Positions 28,675 through 37,542 of a stretch of 64,000 nucleotides of DNA are shown one piece after another. The translations under genes were made by a program, and so were the position numbers. The notes beneath the pieces were generated by a model. It saw nothing but the letters and a program-made list of their open reading frames with translations. It searched no databases and had not been told where the DNA came from. Position 1 is the first letter of the stretch. Every line of letters starts with the position of its first letter. Origin of the DNA: Cellvibrio sp. PSBB006 (GTDB lineage Bacteria > Pseudomonadota > Gammaproteobacteria > Pseudomonadales > Cellvibrionaceae); the NCBI RefSeq assembly GCF_002162135.1, contig NZ_CP021382.1, forward strand, positions 4,586,001-4,650,000. Reading direction: 5' to 3'.

Positions 28675-31596
28675 ATGAATAATAATCCCTTGACGCGTGA
28701 TCAGCAGGATTTTGTCGAGCTGCTGACGCAAGAGTTACATGCACAATTGGATTATTCTCTCGAACAGACCACCCAGATCGGTGTGGATCAGCAGATGTTA
28801 TCCGACCAATGCGCATCGGTCACCCACTTTGCCGAAGCGGCGGAGTTGATTGGCTTGCAAGGATTGGCCGAAGCCTGTCGCGTTATGGAAAAAAATTTCC
28901 AGGCGCTGATGCAACAACCGACTGGTGTTGATGCAGAACAAAGTTTGTTGATTGATTCCTGGGCGGTTTATTTTCTCGATTATCTGCAGCACCTGGGTGA
29001 AGGCGATATACCTTCTGCCACTGTGCTAAGTGTGCTGGAGTTTCTCGCCAACGCCGCCTGGCCGCAACCCTTGAACGAGGCACAACAGCACAAGCTGGGT
29101 GCCAAGCTGGTTCAGGCGGATATGCTGCATACCGAAGATCCCTCACGCAAATTACCCACCATCGCCACCATGGACATGTTGTCGCTGCATCTGAGCGACG
29201 ACATCAACCAGGAATTATATGAGGGTTTGATGCTGGAATTGCCCGGCCAGGTCAACAGCTTTGCCGAGCAGATCAGCCGCTTTGTTGAAACTCTGGATAA
29301 GCAGGCGTTGGCCAGCGCGCAACGCATTGCGCATACCATCAAGGGTTCCGGCAATGTGGTAGGCGTAAAAGGGTTGGCGAATTTCATGCATTTCAGTGAG
29401 GACTTGCTTGAAGAAATTTCCCGTCAATCAAGTGAGCCCAGTGAAGCCCTCAAGCAACTGCTGGTTGATATGTCCGATACGCTGGCCACTATGCTCGATA
29501 GCCTGGTGGAAGGTGGCAGTGTTAGCGAATTGGAATTACGCGTGATGCAGCAAGTCCTCGATGCGTACCATTTTATTTATCAGCAGGATGTTGCCGGTTT
29601 TGGTGGAACGAGTGCGACTATCGAAACGCTTGTGAACACAGCACTTGATGAAGCAAATACTGACATAGTGACAACTGAACCAGCCGCTGAGCTTCATCTG
29701 GTCAGCGAGCCTGTGCCACAGAGCGCGGGTGGGCAACATCTTCAGGAAGCCCTGGCGTCACAACTGCGCATTCGTGAAGATATCGCGCAGGATTTATTGC
29801 GCCTCGCCGGTAGCAGCGCTATCGGTACCAACCGTTTGCAAACACAAGTGCACGGTATCAAGCAGCAGTTAACGCATATTGGCCAGTTACATCATAAGCT
29901 GACATCGCTCACTGAAGAGCTGGGCCAGTTGATTGAAGTACGCGAATTATTCAGCCGCCGATTTAAAAACAATCAGGATGACGGCCTCGATCCACTGGAG
30001 CTGGATCGCTACAACGAACTGCACAGTTTCTTTCACCAGTTGCAGGAATTTATTACCGACGCGCGCGACGCGATTTATCAAACCCAGGGGCAATTGCGCG
30101 GCCTGGAAGAGCAAACTTACGAGCAACAGGTCACCAATCGTGAATCACAAAACCTGTTGCTGGAAATGCGGATGGTACCGGCGCACACCATGGAGGCGCG
30201 CTTCCAGCGGTGTGTGCGGCAAGCCTGTCGTTTGACCGGGAAAAAAGCACGCCTGCAATTGCTCGGCGGCGATACCATGATTGACAGCCGGGTGCTGCAT
30301 GATCTGGTCGATCCCTTAATGCATTTATTGCGCAACGCTGTGGATCACGGTATTGAAACCACCATGCAACGCCAGCTGATGGGTAAGCCGGAAGAGGGAC
30401 TCATCAGTCTGCAATTTCGTTCGCAAGGCCAGTCAGTGCTGGTGCAAGTACGTGACGATGGCGCCGGCTTGAATCACACGCGCATTGCGGCAAAAGCGGA
30501 GGCATTAAATATCGCCATTCCCGCCGCCGCTCAGGATGAACAACATCCGGAAATGCTCGAACGCTGGCTGAATCAATTAATCTTTGCGCCGGGTTTTTCA
30601 ACCAGTGATGCTGTCAGCCAAACCTCCGGGCGCGGTATTGGCCTGGACATGGTGGCGGATCGGATTGCGTCGCTAAAAGGTCGCATCACGGTAGAAAGCC
30701 TGCCGGGTGAAGCCTGTGAATTTACCATTCGCCTGCCCATGACGGTGATTGCGGAGCACGGCTTGTTAATTAAAAGCGGTACGCACCGCCTGGTAGTGGC
30801 GTCGCGTGGGGTTGAGCAATTGCTGTTTCTGGAGGCGGCAACGCTGGTCTCCAATGGCGAGGGTTTGCAATACCAATTCAACGATACACTTATCGATGTT
30901 TATCACATCGCTCAATTAGCGAACCTGCCGAGTAACGTCGCAATCGATACCACCGACGCGCACGCCTTGTTGGTCGTCGAAAGTTTTCCCGGTCAACATG
31001 TCGGTGTACTGATTGAAAGCGTCAGCGCCAGTCGCGAGATGGTTATTAAACCGCTGACGGCTCTGACACCGGTAGTGCCCGGTGTTATTGGTGCAACGAT
31101 TCTGGGTGATGGTGACGTGGCGCCGGTGATTGATGTGCAACAACTGGTGTTGGACCTTTTGCAGTCGGGCACGGAAAATTCTATCTGGCGAGTCGCTCAG
31201 GAAGCGCTGCGTCACCAACCGGCAACGCAACGTCCTATGGCGCTGGTGGTGGATGATTCGCTCAGTACCCGGCGCTCCCTGGCGCAATTTGTTAGCGATA
31301 TCGGCATGGATGTGTGCACCGCAAAAGACGGTTTTGAAGCCGTGGATATTTTGCAGGGCCAGTTGCCCAGCGTCATTCTGGTGGATATGGAAATGCCGCG
31401 CATGAATGGACTGGAATTAACGGCGCATCTGCGTGCCAACGATGCCACCAAACATATCCCCGTCATCATGATTACATCACGCAACACTGAAAAGCATCGC
31501 AGCCTTGCGAAGGCCGCCGGTGTGGATACCTACTTAAATAAACCTTTTTCGGAAGATGAGTTGCTGCACTGCCTCGAATCTTCCATTCATGCTTAG
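28675..31596 (+). CDS. CheA-type hybrid histidine kinase (HPt-kinase-CheW-REC)
   Basis: 973 residues. An HPt domain has its phospho-accepting His at residue 220 (RIAHTIKGSGNVVG). A dimerisation helix and HATPase_c domain follow (~500-690: LLRNAVDHGIE, VRDDGAGL, GRGIGLDMV), then a CheW-like regulatory domain (~695-840) and a C-terminal receiver with acceptor Asp904 (VILVDMEMPRMNG) and the Lys of YLNKPFS. It resembles ChpA but is much shorter, with only one clear HPt. It would phosphorylate the two regulators at 24498 and 25393 and its own receiver. Confidence 0.9.
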   Translation: MNNNPLTRDQQDFVELLTQELHAQLDYSLEQTTQIGVDQQMLSDQCASVTHFAEAAELIGLQGLAEACRVMEKNFQALMQQPTGVDAEQSLLIDSWAVYFLDYLQHLGEGDIPSATVLSVLEFLANAAWPQPLNEAQQHKLGAKLVQADMLHTEDPSRKLPTIATMDMLSLHLSDDINQELYEGLMLELPGQVNSFAEQISRFVETLDKQALASAQRIAHTIKGSGNVVGVKGLANFMHFSEDLLEEISRQSSEPSEALKQLLVDMSDTLATMLDSLVEGGSVSELELRVMQQVLDAYHFIYQQDVAGFGGTSATIETLVNTALDEANTDIVTTEPAAELHLVSEPVPQSAGGQHLQEALASQLRIREDIAQDLLRLAGSSAIGTNRLQTQVHGIKQQLTHIGQLHHKLTSLTEELGQLIEVRELFSRRFKNNQDDGLDPLELDRYNELHSFFHQLQEFITDARDAIYQTQGQLRGLEEQTYEQQVTNRESQNLLLEMRMVPAHTMEARFQRCVRQACRLTGKKARLQLLGGDTMIDSRVLHDLVDPLMHLLRNAVDHGIETTMQRQLMGKPEEGLISLQFRSQGQSVLVQVRDDGAGLNHTRIAAKAEALNIAIPAAAQDEQHPEMLERWLNQLIFAPGFSTSDAVSQTSGRGIGLDMVADRIASLKGRITVESLPGEACEFTIRLPMTVIAEHGLLIKSGTHRLVVASRGVEQLLFLEAATLVSNGEGLQYQFNDTLIDVYHIAQLANLPSNVAIDTTDAHALLVVESFPGQHVGVLIESVSASREMVIKPLTALTPVVPGVIGATILGDGDVAPVIDVQQLVLDLLQSGTENSIWRVAQEALRHQPATQRPMALVVDDSLSTRRSLAQFVSDIGMDVCTAKDGFEAVDILQGQLPSVILVDMEMPRMNGLELTAHLRANDATKHIPVIMITSRNTEKHRSLAKAAGVDTYLNKPFSEDELLHCLESSIHA

Positions 31597-31605
31597 GATG
31601 GAACC

Positions 31606-32157
31606 ATGTCCACCACCATAAAAGATTATGCAGGAGTTGATTCGCCCAGCCTCGCACCACCCACGATGGCAATTCCGGAGCGGGTGCATTTCGATGGCGG
31701 TGAGTTCGGCTTGCTATTGCCGGCGGCGGATGTGGTGACACTATTATCCAGCCAGACGCTGATCGCGCCGGCGGAAACGGCATCGCCTTTGGCGGCACAA
31801 ACTTGTGGTTACCTGGAGTTTGATCAGCAGCGTTATCCGGTGTTTTGTCTCAACAAAGCGTTACAACTGCAAAGCCGTTTGGAAACACATCATCGGGTGC
31901 TGGTGTTGTTGCGTCATCAGCAACAATTTTTTGCGCTCGCGTGCAGTTCGCTTAATAAACTCGATACGCGGGAATATCCGGTGTATCCGGTGCCGCGTAG
32001 TATGAGCAGTCGCAAACAACCGTTTAACAGCTTTGCCTTGATCGATGATGCCGCTTTGGGGCTTAGCTCGGCGGCGGACCTGCTCGAATTGTTGCAAGTG
32101 CGCGGCGTACAGATTCGTGCGCAAAACTCACGCGGTGCATTACAAGGGGCTGGCTGA
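31606..32157 (+). CDS. CheW-like protein (divergent)
   Basis: 183 residues, weak similarity to CheW/ChpC-type coupling proteins: VHFDGGEFGLLLPAADVVTLL, TCGYLEFDQQRYPVFCLN and a terminal ALIDDAALGLSSAADLLELL. It lies 9 bp after the kinase gene and overlaps the next gene by one base (TGATG). The assignment relies partly on context. Confidence 0.65.
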   Translation: MSTTIKDYAGVDSPSLAPPTMAIPERVHFDGGEFGLLLPAADVVTLLSSQTLIAPAETASPLAAQTCGYLEFDQQRYPVFCLNKALQLQSRLETHHRVLVLLRHQQQFFALACSSLNKLDTREYPVYPVPRSMSSRKQPFNSFALIDDAALGLSSAADLLELLQVRGVQIRAQNSRGALQGAG

Positions 32158-32633
32158 TGTCGCAGACACAGGAATTGGGTGCCTGGTTGTTACCCATTGA
32201 TCAAACGACCGCTGTTGCCATTGGCCGCTACGAACTTAAGTACATTGAATACATTAAAGCCAGCGTCCGTCTGCCGGGTTTGCCGTCTTACTGCGAGCAG
32301 GGTTTTTTGTGGCGCAATCGGTTTATCCCGGCACTGGATATTCACGAACTGGTTTCTCATCGCCGCTCGCGGGTGGTGGACGAAGAGCGAATGGCGGCCA
32401 TCATCGCCTACGAGAACAGCGCGGGCGAAATGGATATGGGCGCGATTTTTCTGCGTGGTATCCCCCGGCTATTGCCAGTGAAGCCAGAACAATCTGTCGC
32501 GATTGCCGAGCTGGAAACCAGTTGGCAACTTTTGGCTCATGCCGCGTTCGAGGACCAGGCGCAACGTTATCCGGTCATCGACCTGCGCGCCTTGTTCGAT
32601 CGTACACCGGCCGACCTGTTGGCCATGCACTAG
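32157..32633 (+). CDS. CheW-like / ChpC-like protein
   Basis: 158 residues with a CheW-like pattern: LGAWLLPIDQTTAVAIGRYELKYIE, YCEQGFLWRNRFIPALDIHEL, and ending AQRYPVIDLRALFD. Its ATG overlaps the preceding TGA, so the two are translationally coupled. It is the last gene of the chemosensory cluster; cpdA follows after 235 bp with its own ribosome-binding site. Confidence 0.7.
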   Translation: MSQTQELGAWLLPIDQTTAVAIGRYELKYIEYIKASVRLPGLPSYCEQGFLWRNRFIPALDIHELVSHRRSRVVDEERMAAIIAYENSAGEMDMGAIFLRGIPRLLPVKPEQSVAIAELETSWQLLAHAAFEDQAQRYPVIDLRALFDRTPADLLAMH

Positions 32634-32868
32634 GGTGTTTGTTTAAACCCGCACAAACAATAAGCCTATTGGTGGTGCACGATCATCGGAATTGGCGCTT
32701 AACCCTTAACTTCTTCACACTTCTGATTTTTTTTACCCTTCTTTGCTGTAAATCTTGTTCCTTATAAGCTATAGCAGGTGGCGGAAATGTGAATTAGCGT
32801 ATATCGTTGGCGCTAGTATTCGCACTTATTCTCCTAACACTAATATCAAAAGGAAGAGCCAGCGCGAG

Positions 32869-33696
32869 ATGGATTTGCATGATATGTCAGCAATCACTGT
32901 GAACGAACAACCCGTGCGTCTGATACAGATCACCGATACTCATCTGGGACCGCTCACCAGTGAATCTCTGCTCGGCTTGAATACGGACGAAAGTCTGGAA
33001 GATGTCCTGCAATTGATCACTGCCGAGCAACCCGCCTTCGATTACCTTGTCTGTACCGGCGATATTGCCAGTGCAGGGCACGAGGTATGCTACCGTCGCT
33101 TTATCGACATGATCCAACGTTATTTCCCAGTGCCCTTTGCCTGGATTCCCGGTAATCACGACTCCGCCGCTATCATGAGCCAACTCGCCGTGCCCAACCC
33201 GCCGGAGCGCCGGCTGGTGGACCTGGGGCCCTGGGTTATTGTGTTGCTGGATTCGGCGGTACCGGGGCAGGTTTACGGTAATCTGGAGAAAAGCGAGCTG
33301 GACTTCCTTGAGCAGGCGCTGGCGGAACACGCCGATAAGCATGTGATGGTGATGTTGCACCATCAACCCCTGCCGGTGGGCAGCGCCTGGATTGATCAAT
33401 ACGTGCTGCGCAATGCAGATGCCTTCCTGGCTATTGTGGACCGCAGCCCGCAGGTCAAGACCGTGGTCTGGGGTCATGTGCATCAGGATTTCAGCCGGCG
33501 TCGCAAGCACATGAAGCTCTTTGCTACACCATCCACTTGTGTGCAGTTCAAACCTAATAGCGACGATTTTGCTGTGGATACCGCCATGCCCGGTTATCGC
33601 TGGTTTGACCTCCACCCCGATGGTCGTATTGAAACCGGCGTCTCGCGCGTGAGCGGCAAGCATTACATCATCGATTACAAGTCTGCCGGTTATTGA
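32869..33696 (+). CDS. cpdA: 3',5'-cyclic-AMP phosphodiesterase
   Basis: 275 residues, metallophosphoesterase of the CpdA class degrading cAMP. Metal-ligand motifs are ITDTHLG, CTGDIASAG, IPGNHDS, MLHHQP and WGHVHQD. ATG 32869 is preferred to 32755 because AGGAAGAG lies 10 nt upstream and the upstream residues are not CpdA-like; ATG 32884 is another option. It overlaps yqiA by one base. Directly downstream of a pilus-class chemosensory cluster, a class that controls cAMP in Pseudomonas. Confidence 0.92.
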   Translation: MDLHDMSAITVNEQPVRLIQITDTHLGPLTSESLLGLNTDESLEDVLQLITAEQPAFDYLVCTGDIASAGHEVCYRRFIDMIQRYFPVPFAWIPGNHDSAAIMSQLAVPNPPERRLVDLGPWVIVLLDSAVPGQVYGNLEKSELDFLEQALAEHADKHVMVMLHHQPLPVGSAWIDQYVLRNADAFLAIVDRSPQVKTVVWGHVHQDFSRRRKHMKLFATPSTCVQFKPNSDDFAVDTAMPGYRWFDLHPDGRIETGVSRVSGKHYIIDYKSAGY

Positions 33697-34268
33697 TGCC
33701 TGACCTGATTTATATCCACGGCTTCCTCAGTTCCCCCTTGTCATTTAAGGCTCGCCAGACCGCACAGTGGCTGGCAGAGCAACGCTCCGACATCCGTTAT
33801 CACTGCCCGCATTTATCGCCATACCCGCGCGCCACCCAGCAGGTGCTGGAGGCCTTGGTAGAATCCCTGCTGCCGTCACCGGTTGGTTTGATCGGCAGTT
33901 CGCTCGGTGGTTTTTGGGCAACCTGGCTGGTGGAAAAGTATGATCTGCGCGCGTTGCTGGTGAACCCGGCGGTGCGGCCCTGGGAATTTATGCCGGATTA
34001 TCTGGAGGTTGACCTGCCGTCTTATCACACGGATGATAGCTACCGCTTGAACGCCGGGCACATCGACGAAATCAAAGCCTGCGATCTTCCTGTTCGACGT
34101 CATGCCAATTACTGGCTGCTCGCGCAAACCGGCGACGAAACCCTCGACTACACACAAGCCGTCGCCCTCTATGAAGGTTGCAAACAAACCGTAGAAGCAG
34201 GCGGCGATCATGGCTTCCAGGGCTTCGAGCGATTTTTAAACGACGGAATAACATTTTTATTCCCGTAG
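33696..34268 (+). CDS. yqiA: Esterase YqiA family (UPF0227-like alpha/beta hydrolase)
   Basis: 190 residues. The start IYIHGFLSSPLSFKA, nucleophile elbow GSSLGGFWATWL, and a late Asp/His in QTGDETLDY and GGDHGFQGF make up the small alpha/beta-hydrolase fold. Its ATG overlaps the cpdA stop (TGATG). Order cpdA-yqiA-parE is conserved in gammaproteobacteria. The physiological substrate is unknown. Confidence 0.9.
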   Translation: MPDLIYIHGFLSSPLSFKARQTAQWLAEQRSDIRYHCPHLSPYPRATQQVLEALVESLLPSPVGLIGSSLGGFWATWLVEKYDLRALLVNPAVRPWEFMPDYLEVDLPSYHTDDSYRLNAGHIDEIKACDLPVRRHANYWLLAQTGDETLDYTQAVALYEGCKQTVEAGGDHGFQGFERFLNDGITFLFP

Positions 34269-34387
34269 GTCGGATTAGCCGCGCAGCGGCGTAATCCGAC
34301 AACTAAGGTTGCCGTAACCAGAACGCTTCCGATAAATACAACCACTGACCCGTCGGGTTACACCGCTGCGCGGCTAACCCGACCTAC
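34261..34387. repeat. Pair of REP-like palindromes in opposite orientation
   Basis: CCCGTAGGTCGGATTA...TAATCCGAC (34261-34299) and the variant GTCGGGTTACACC...CCCGACCTAC (34352-34387) face each other across 52 bp, in a BIME-like arrangement between yqiA and parE. The second unit has GTCGGGTTA in place of GTCGGATTA, with compensating changes in both arms. Confidence 0.8.
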
Positions 34388-34410
34388 ATCAACTTGATAC
34401 TGAAGACGCT

Positions 34411-36300
34411 ATGGCTAATTACTCCGCAGAAGATATTGAAGTACTCACGGGGCTCGACCCGGTAAAAAAACGTCCGGGCATGTACACTGAAACCACACGT
34501 CCCAATCACCTCGCCCAGGAAATTATCGACAACAGCGTGGACGAAGCCCTCGCCGGCCACGCCAGATCCATTGAGGTTGTCCTGCATAAAGACCAATCCG
34601 TCACAGTTATCGACGATGGACGCGGTATGCCGGTGGACATCCACCCGGAACAAGGCAAGCCCGGTGTCGAAGTTATTCTTTGTACGCTTCATGCGGGCGG
34701 CAAATTCTCCAACAAAAATTACCAATTTTCCGGCGGTTTGCACGGCGTCGGTGTGTCGGTGGTTAATGCGCTGTCGCAAAAGCTGGAAGTCACCATTAAG
34801 CGCGATGGCAATGTCTATCGCATGGGCTTTGCGAACGGCGATAAAGCCACGGATCTCGAAATCATCGACACCTGCCCGAAACGCCAGACCGGCACAGCCG
34901 TGCGCTTTTTACCCAACCCGATTTACTTCGATTCACCGAAATTTTCCGTCAGTCGTATGCGCCATGTACTGCGCGCAAAAGCCGTGTTATGTCCCGGTTT
35001 GAAGGTCACCTTTCTCGATGAACAAAGCGGCGAAAAAGATGAATGGTTCTATGAAGACGGCTTAAAAGATTACCTCGCCGGCGCTACCCAAGGTTGGGAA
35101 ACCTTACCCGAGTTACCCTTCGTGGGTGACTTCAGCGGCAAAACCGAAGCGGTTAACTGGGCCGTGCAATGGTTGCCGGAAGGTGGCGAATTAATTCAGG
35201 AAAGTTACGTCAACCTGATTCCGACAGCGCAAGGCGGAACCCACGTTAATGGTTTGCGTACCGGTTTACTTGATGCTATGCGTGAGTACTGCGAATTCCG
35301 CAACCTTATTCCTCGCGGTGTGAAACTCGCACCGGAAGATATCTGGAACAACTGTTGTTATGTGCTTTCGTTTAAACTGGCCGACCCACAATTTTCCGGC
35401 CAAACCAAAGAGCGTTTAACCTCGCGCGAAGCCGCTGCGTTTGTCTCCGGCATTGCTAAGGATGCATTTGCACTCTGGTTAAACCAGCACACCGAGGAAG
35501 GCGATAAACTCGCCGACCTCTGCATCAACAATGCGCAAAAACGTGTGCGCTCCAGCAAAAAAATCGCGCGTAAAAAAGTGACCCAAGGCCCGGCTTTGCC
35601 CGGCAAGCTGGCGGATTGTTCCAGTGGCGATCCTTCGCGCAGCGAATTATTCCTGGTGGAAGGTGACTCAGCCGGTGGCTCCGCCAAACAAGCGCGCGAC
35701 CGCGAATTCCAGGCCATCATGCCGCTGCGCGGAAAAATCCTGAACACCTGGGAAGTGAACTCCGAAGAAATCCTCTCCAGTCAGGAAGTGCACGATATTT
35801 CCGTCGCTATCGGCCTCGATCCCGGTGCAGAAGATTTAACCGAGCTGCGTTATCACAAAATCTGCATCCTCGCCGATGCTGACTCCGACGGCTTACACAT
35901 CGCCACCTTGTTATGCGCGCTGTTCGTCAAACATTTTCCTGCCCTCGTGAAAAACGGCCACGTCTTCGTCGCCATGCCGCCGCTCTATCGCATCGACATC
36001 GGCAAAGATGTGTATTACGCGCTGGATGAAAGCGAGAAAAAAGGCGTGCTCGACCGCCTCGCCGCCGAAAACAAAAAAGGCAAGGTCAACGTACAACGCT
36101 TCAAAGGCCTCGGCGAAATGAACCCGCTGCAACTACGCGAAACCACCATGGCCGTTGATACCCGCCGCCTGGTGCAACTCACCATCGAGGATGGCGACGA
36201 GACGCATCAGATGATGGACATGATGCTCGCGAAAAAGCGTGCGGGTGATCGTAAGAATTGGTTGGAGGAGAAGGGGAATTTGGCGGAGATTGCGGTGTAG
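34411..36300 (+). CDS. parE: DNA topoisomerase IV subunit B
   Basis: 629 residues, ParE length. The GHKL ATPase domain has VLTGLDPVKKRPGMY, EIIDNSVDEAL, DDGRGMPV and GGLHGVGVSVVNAL. The TOPRIM domain has LVEGDSAGGSAKQARDR, MPLRGKILN and DADSDGLHI; the last motif is the ParE rather than GyrB form. A closing RFKGLGEMNP segment is present. With ParC (not in the window) it decatenates daughter chromosomes. Confidence 0.96.
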   Translation: MANYSAEDIEVLTGLDPVKKRPGMYTETTRPNHLAQEIIDNSVDEALAGHARSIEVVLHKDQSVTVIDDGRGMPVDIHPEQGKPGVEVILCTLHAGGKFSNKNYQFSGGLHGVGVSVVNALSQKLEVTIKRDGNVYRMGFANGDKATDLEIIDTCPKRQTGTAVRFLPNPIYFDSPKFSVSRMRHVLRAKAVLCPGLKVTFLDEQSGEKDEWFYEDGLKDYLAGATQGWETLPELPFVGDFSGKTEAVNWAVQWLPEGGELIQESYVNLIPTAQGGTHVNGLRTGLLDAMREYCEFRNLIPRGVKLAPEDIWNNCCYVLSFKLADPQFSGQTKERLTSREAAAFVSGIAKDAFALWLNQHTEEGDKLADLCINNAQKRVRSSKKIARKKVTQGPALPGKLADCSSGDPSRSELFLVEGDSAGGSAKQARDREFQAIMPLRGKILNTWEVNSEEILSSQEVHDISVAIGLDPGAEDLTELRYHKICILADADSDGLHIATLLCALFVKHFPALVKNGHVFVAMPPLYRIDIGKDVYYALDESEKKGVLDRLAAENKKGKVNVQRFKGLGEMNPLQLRETTMAVDTRRLVQLTIEDGDETHQMMDMMLAKKRAGDRKNWLEEKGNLAEIAV

Positions 36301-36401
36301 TAGCGAAGAATAGCGATTCAAGCTGAGCCTACTTATCGGGTCATAATTATTAGATACCCTCATCAGGCGATACTCACGTGGTTTTCTTCCGATGAGCAGG
36401 C

Positions 36402-36447
36402 TTGATATATACCAACTGTTGGTATACTTTAACCAGTTGTTGGTATA
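36402..36447 (+). promoter_or_regulatory. Promoter with two palindromic operator sites
   Basis: A perfect site TATACCAA-CTG-TTGGTATA (36408-36426) and a related imperfect one TTAACCAG-TTG-TTGGTATA (36429-36447) are 21 bp apart, two helical turns. The first contains a good -10 (TATACT, 36423-36428), with a weak -35 TTGATA at 36402. The arrangement suggests repression by a dimeric regulator, probably the winged-helix protein encoded just downstream. Confidence 0.65.
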
Positions 36448-36462
36448 TCAGGAGGTGTATGT

Positions 36463-36843
36463 ATGTTTGTTCTACGAGGCGTACTTCGGGCGGAAAGCCA
36501 GGAAAAGGTGCTGATTTACCTTTTGCTTCGAGGGGCGGGGTATGGAAAGAGCATTGCAGAATTTTACGGTGTGCCAATTAATCCGATTCAAAAACAGCTG
36601 GCGCGTTTGGAGTTGGATGGCGTTGTCGTCAGCCAATTGGTAGGAAAAGTAAGAAATTATGAGTTAAATCCTCGCTACACTTTTTTGGAGCCATTGAAAG
36701 GGCTGCTTAAAGCCGCTATACCAGTCTATCCTTCCGATGTGATAAACCAGTTAACCGTTCAGCGCACACGCCCGCGTCACGCTGGTAAGCCTTTGGTTGA
36801 GGCTCGGAGTCGTGCAGACAAAAGTAAAAGTGCAGGGCAATGA
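36463..36843 (+). CDS. Winged-helix DNA-binding protein
   Basis: 126 residues. Residues ~1-75 look like an ArsR-type winged helix (EKVLIYLLLRGAGYGKSIAEFY, PIQKQLARLELDGVVVSQL, then YELNPRYTFLEPL). The C-terminal ~35 residues are basic and probably unstructured. AGGAGG lies 8 nt before ATG 36463. Its stop overlaps the next start (ATGA), giving a two-gene operon with a nucleotidyltransferase. By analogy to other such pairs it may be an autoregulating antitoxin or regulator; that is inference. Confidence 0.75.
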   Translation: MFVLRGVLRAESQEKVLIYLLLRGAGYGKSIAEFYGVPINPIQKQLARLELDGVVVSQLVGKVRNYELNPRYTFLEPLKGLLKAAIPVYPSDVINQLTVQRTRPRHAGKPLVEARSRADKSKSAGQ

Positions 36844-37445
36844 AAGATTTTGGCAACACATCTATTACTGCGATGGCAGTTATTGTTGCAGAGCATTTAA
36901 AACAGCAAAACATCGAGGTGGTATTAGTGGGTGGATTAGCAGTAGAAATCTACACAGAAAACCTTTATCTCACCAAAGACATTGATCTGGTAAATACTAA
37001 TTATCAAAAGCCGAGGCTATTGAGTCAATCAATGGCTGAGCTTGGCTTTCGTAAACAGGGACGTGTTTATATTAATGAAACCACCGATATTACCATTGAG
37101 TTTCCGCCCGGCCCGTTGGCAGTAGGGCACAATCTGATCAAAGATACCACTGTCGCTCATGTATCACACGGCAGCATTCCTATTCTCTACGCAAAAGATG
37201 TAATAAAAGATAGGCTGGCGGCTTTTATGCATTGGCAAGATAAGCAATCTCTAATCCAGGCGCTGGCGATTGTGTTGAAACACGCACTCAATATTGCGGC
37301 GTTTCGGGAATTTTGTGAACAAGAAGGTTCGGTATACACATATCAATTATTTGAGCGGCTCTACCACTGTGCGCTAGATGAGGGAATCCATACGATGGAA
37401 CAGCTTGAAGCACTGTTAACCCAGATAATGCTTAATGAAATTTGA
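36840..37445 (+). CDS. Nucleotidyltransferase-fold protein, partner of the winged-helix gene
   Basis: 201 residues. The pol-beta-type nucleotidyltransferase signature appears as VVLVGGLAVEIYT followed by TKDIDLV, with a third acidic residue plausible in TDITIEFPPG. The C-terminal half is helical. It resembles DUF6036/AbiEii-like small nucleotidyltransferases, some of which are toxins or antitoxins that modify tRNA or partner proteins. Target unknown. Translationally coupled to the winged-helix gene (ATGA). Base composition is more AT-rich than parE next door, which would fit acquisition by transfer. Confidence 0.75.
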   Translation: MKDFGNTSITAMAVIVAEHLKQQNIEVVLVGGLAVEIYTENLYLTKDIDLVNTNYQKPRLLSQSMAELGFRKQGRVYINETTDITIEFPPGPLAVGHNLIKDTTVAHVSHGSIPILYAKDVIKDRLAAFMHWQDKQSLIQALAIVLKHALNIAAFREFCEQEGSVYTYQLFERLYHCALDEGIHTMEQLEALLTQIMLNEI

Positions 37446-37542
37446 TCGACGGTTGTTTGATGTCACCGATGTGATGATCAGGCACAATATGAACATATTG
37501 ATTTCTATTTTTACATCAAGATTAAGGTAACCCCCACCCATC

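Noticed and set aside
36374..36577. Minus-strand frame opposite the winged-helix gene start
   Set aside because: It overlaps the operator and the plus-strand gene, which has an AGGAGG site and ATGA coupling to its partner.
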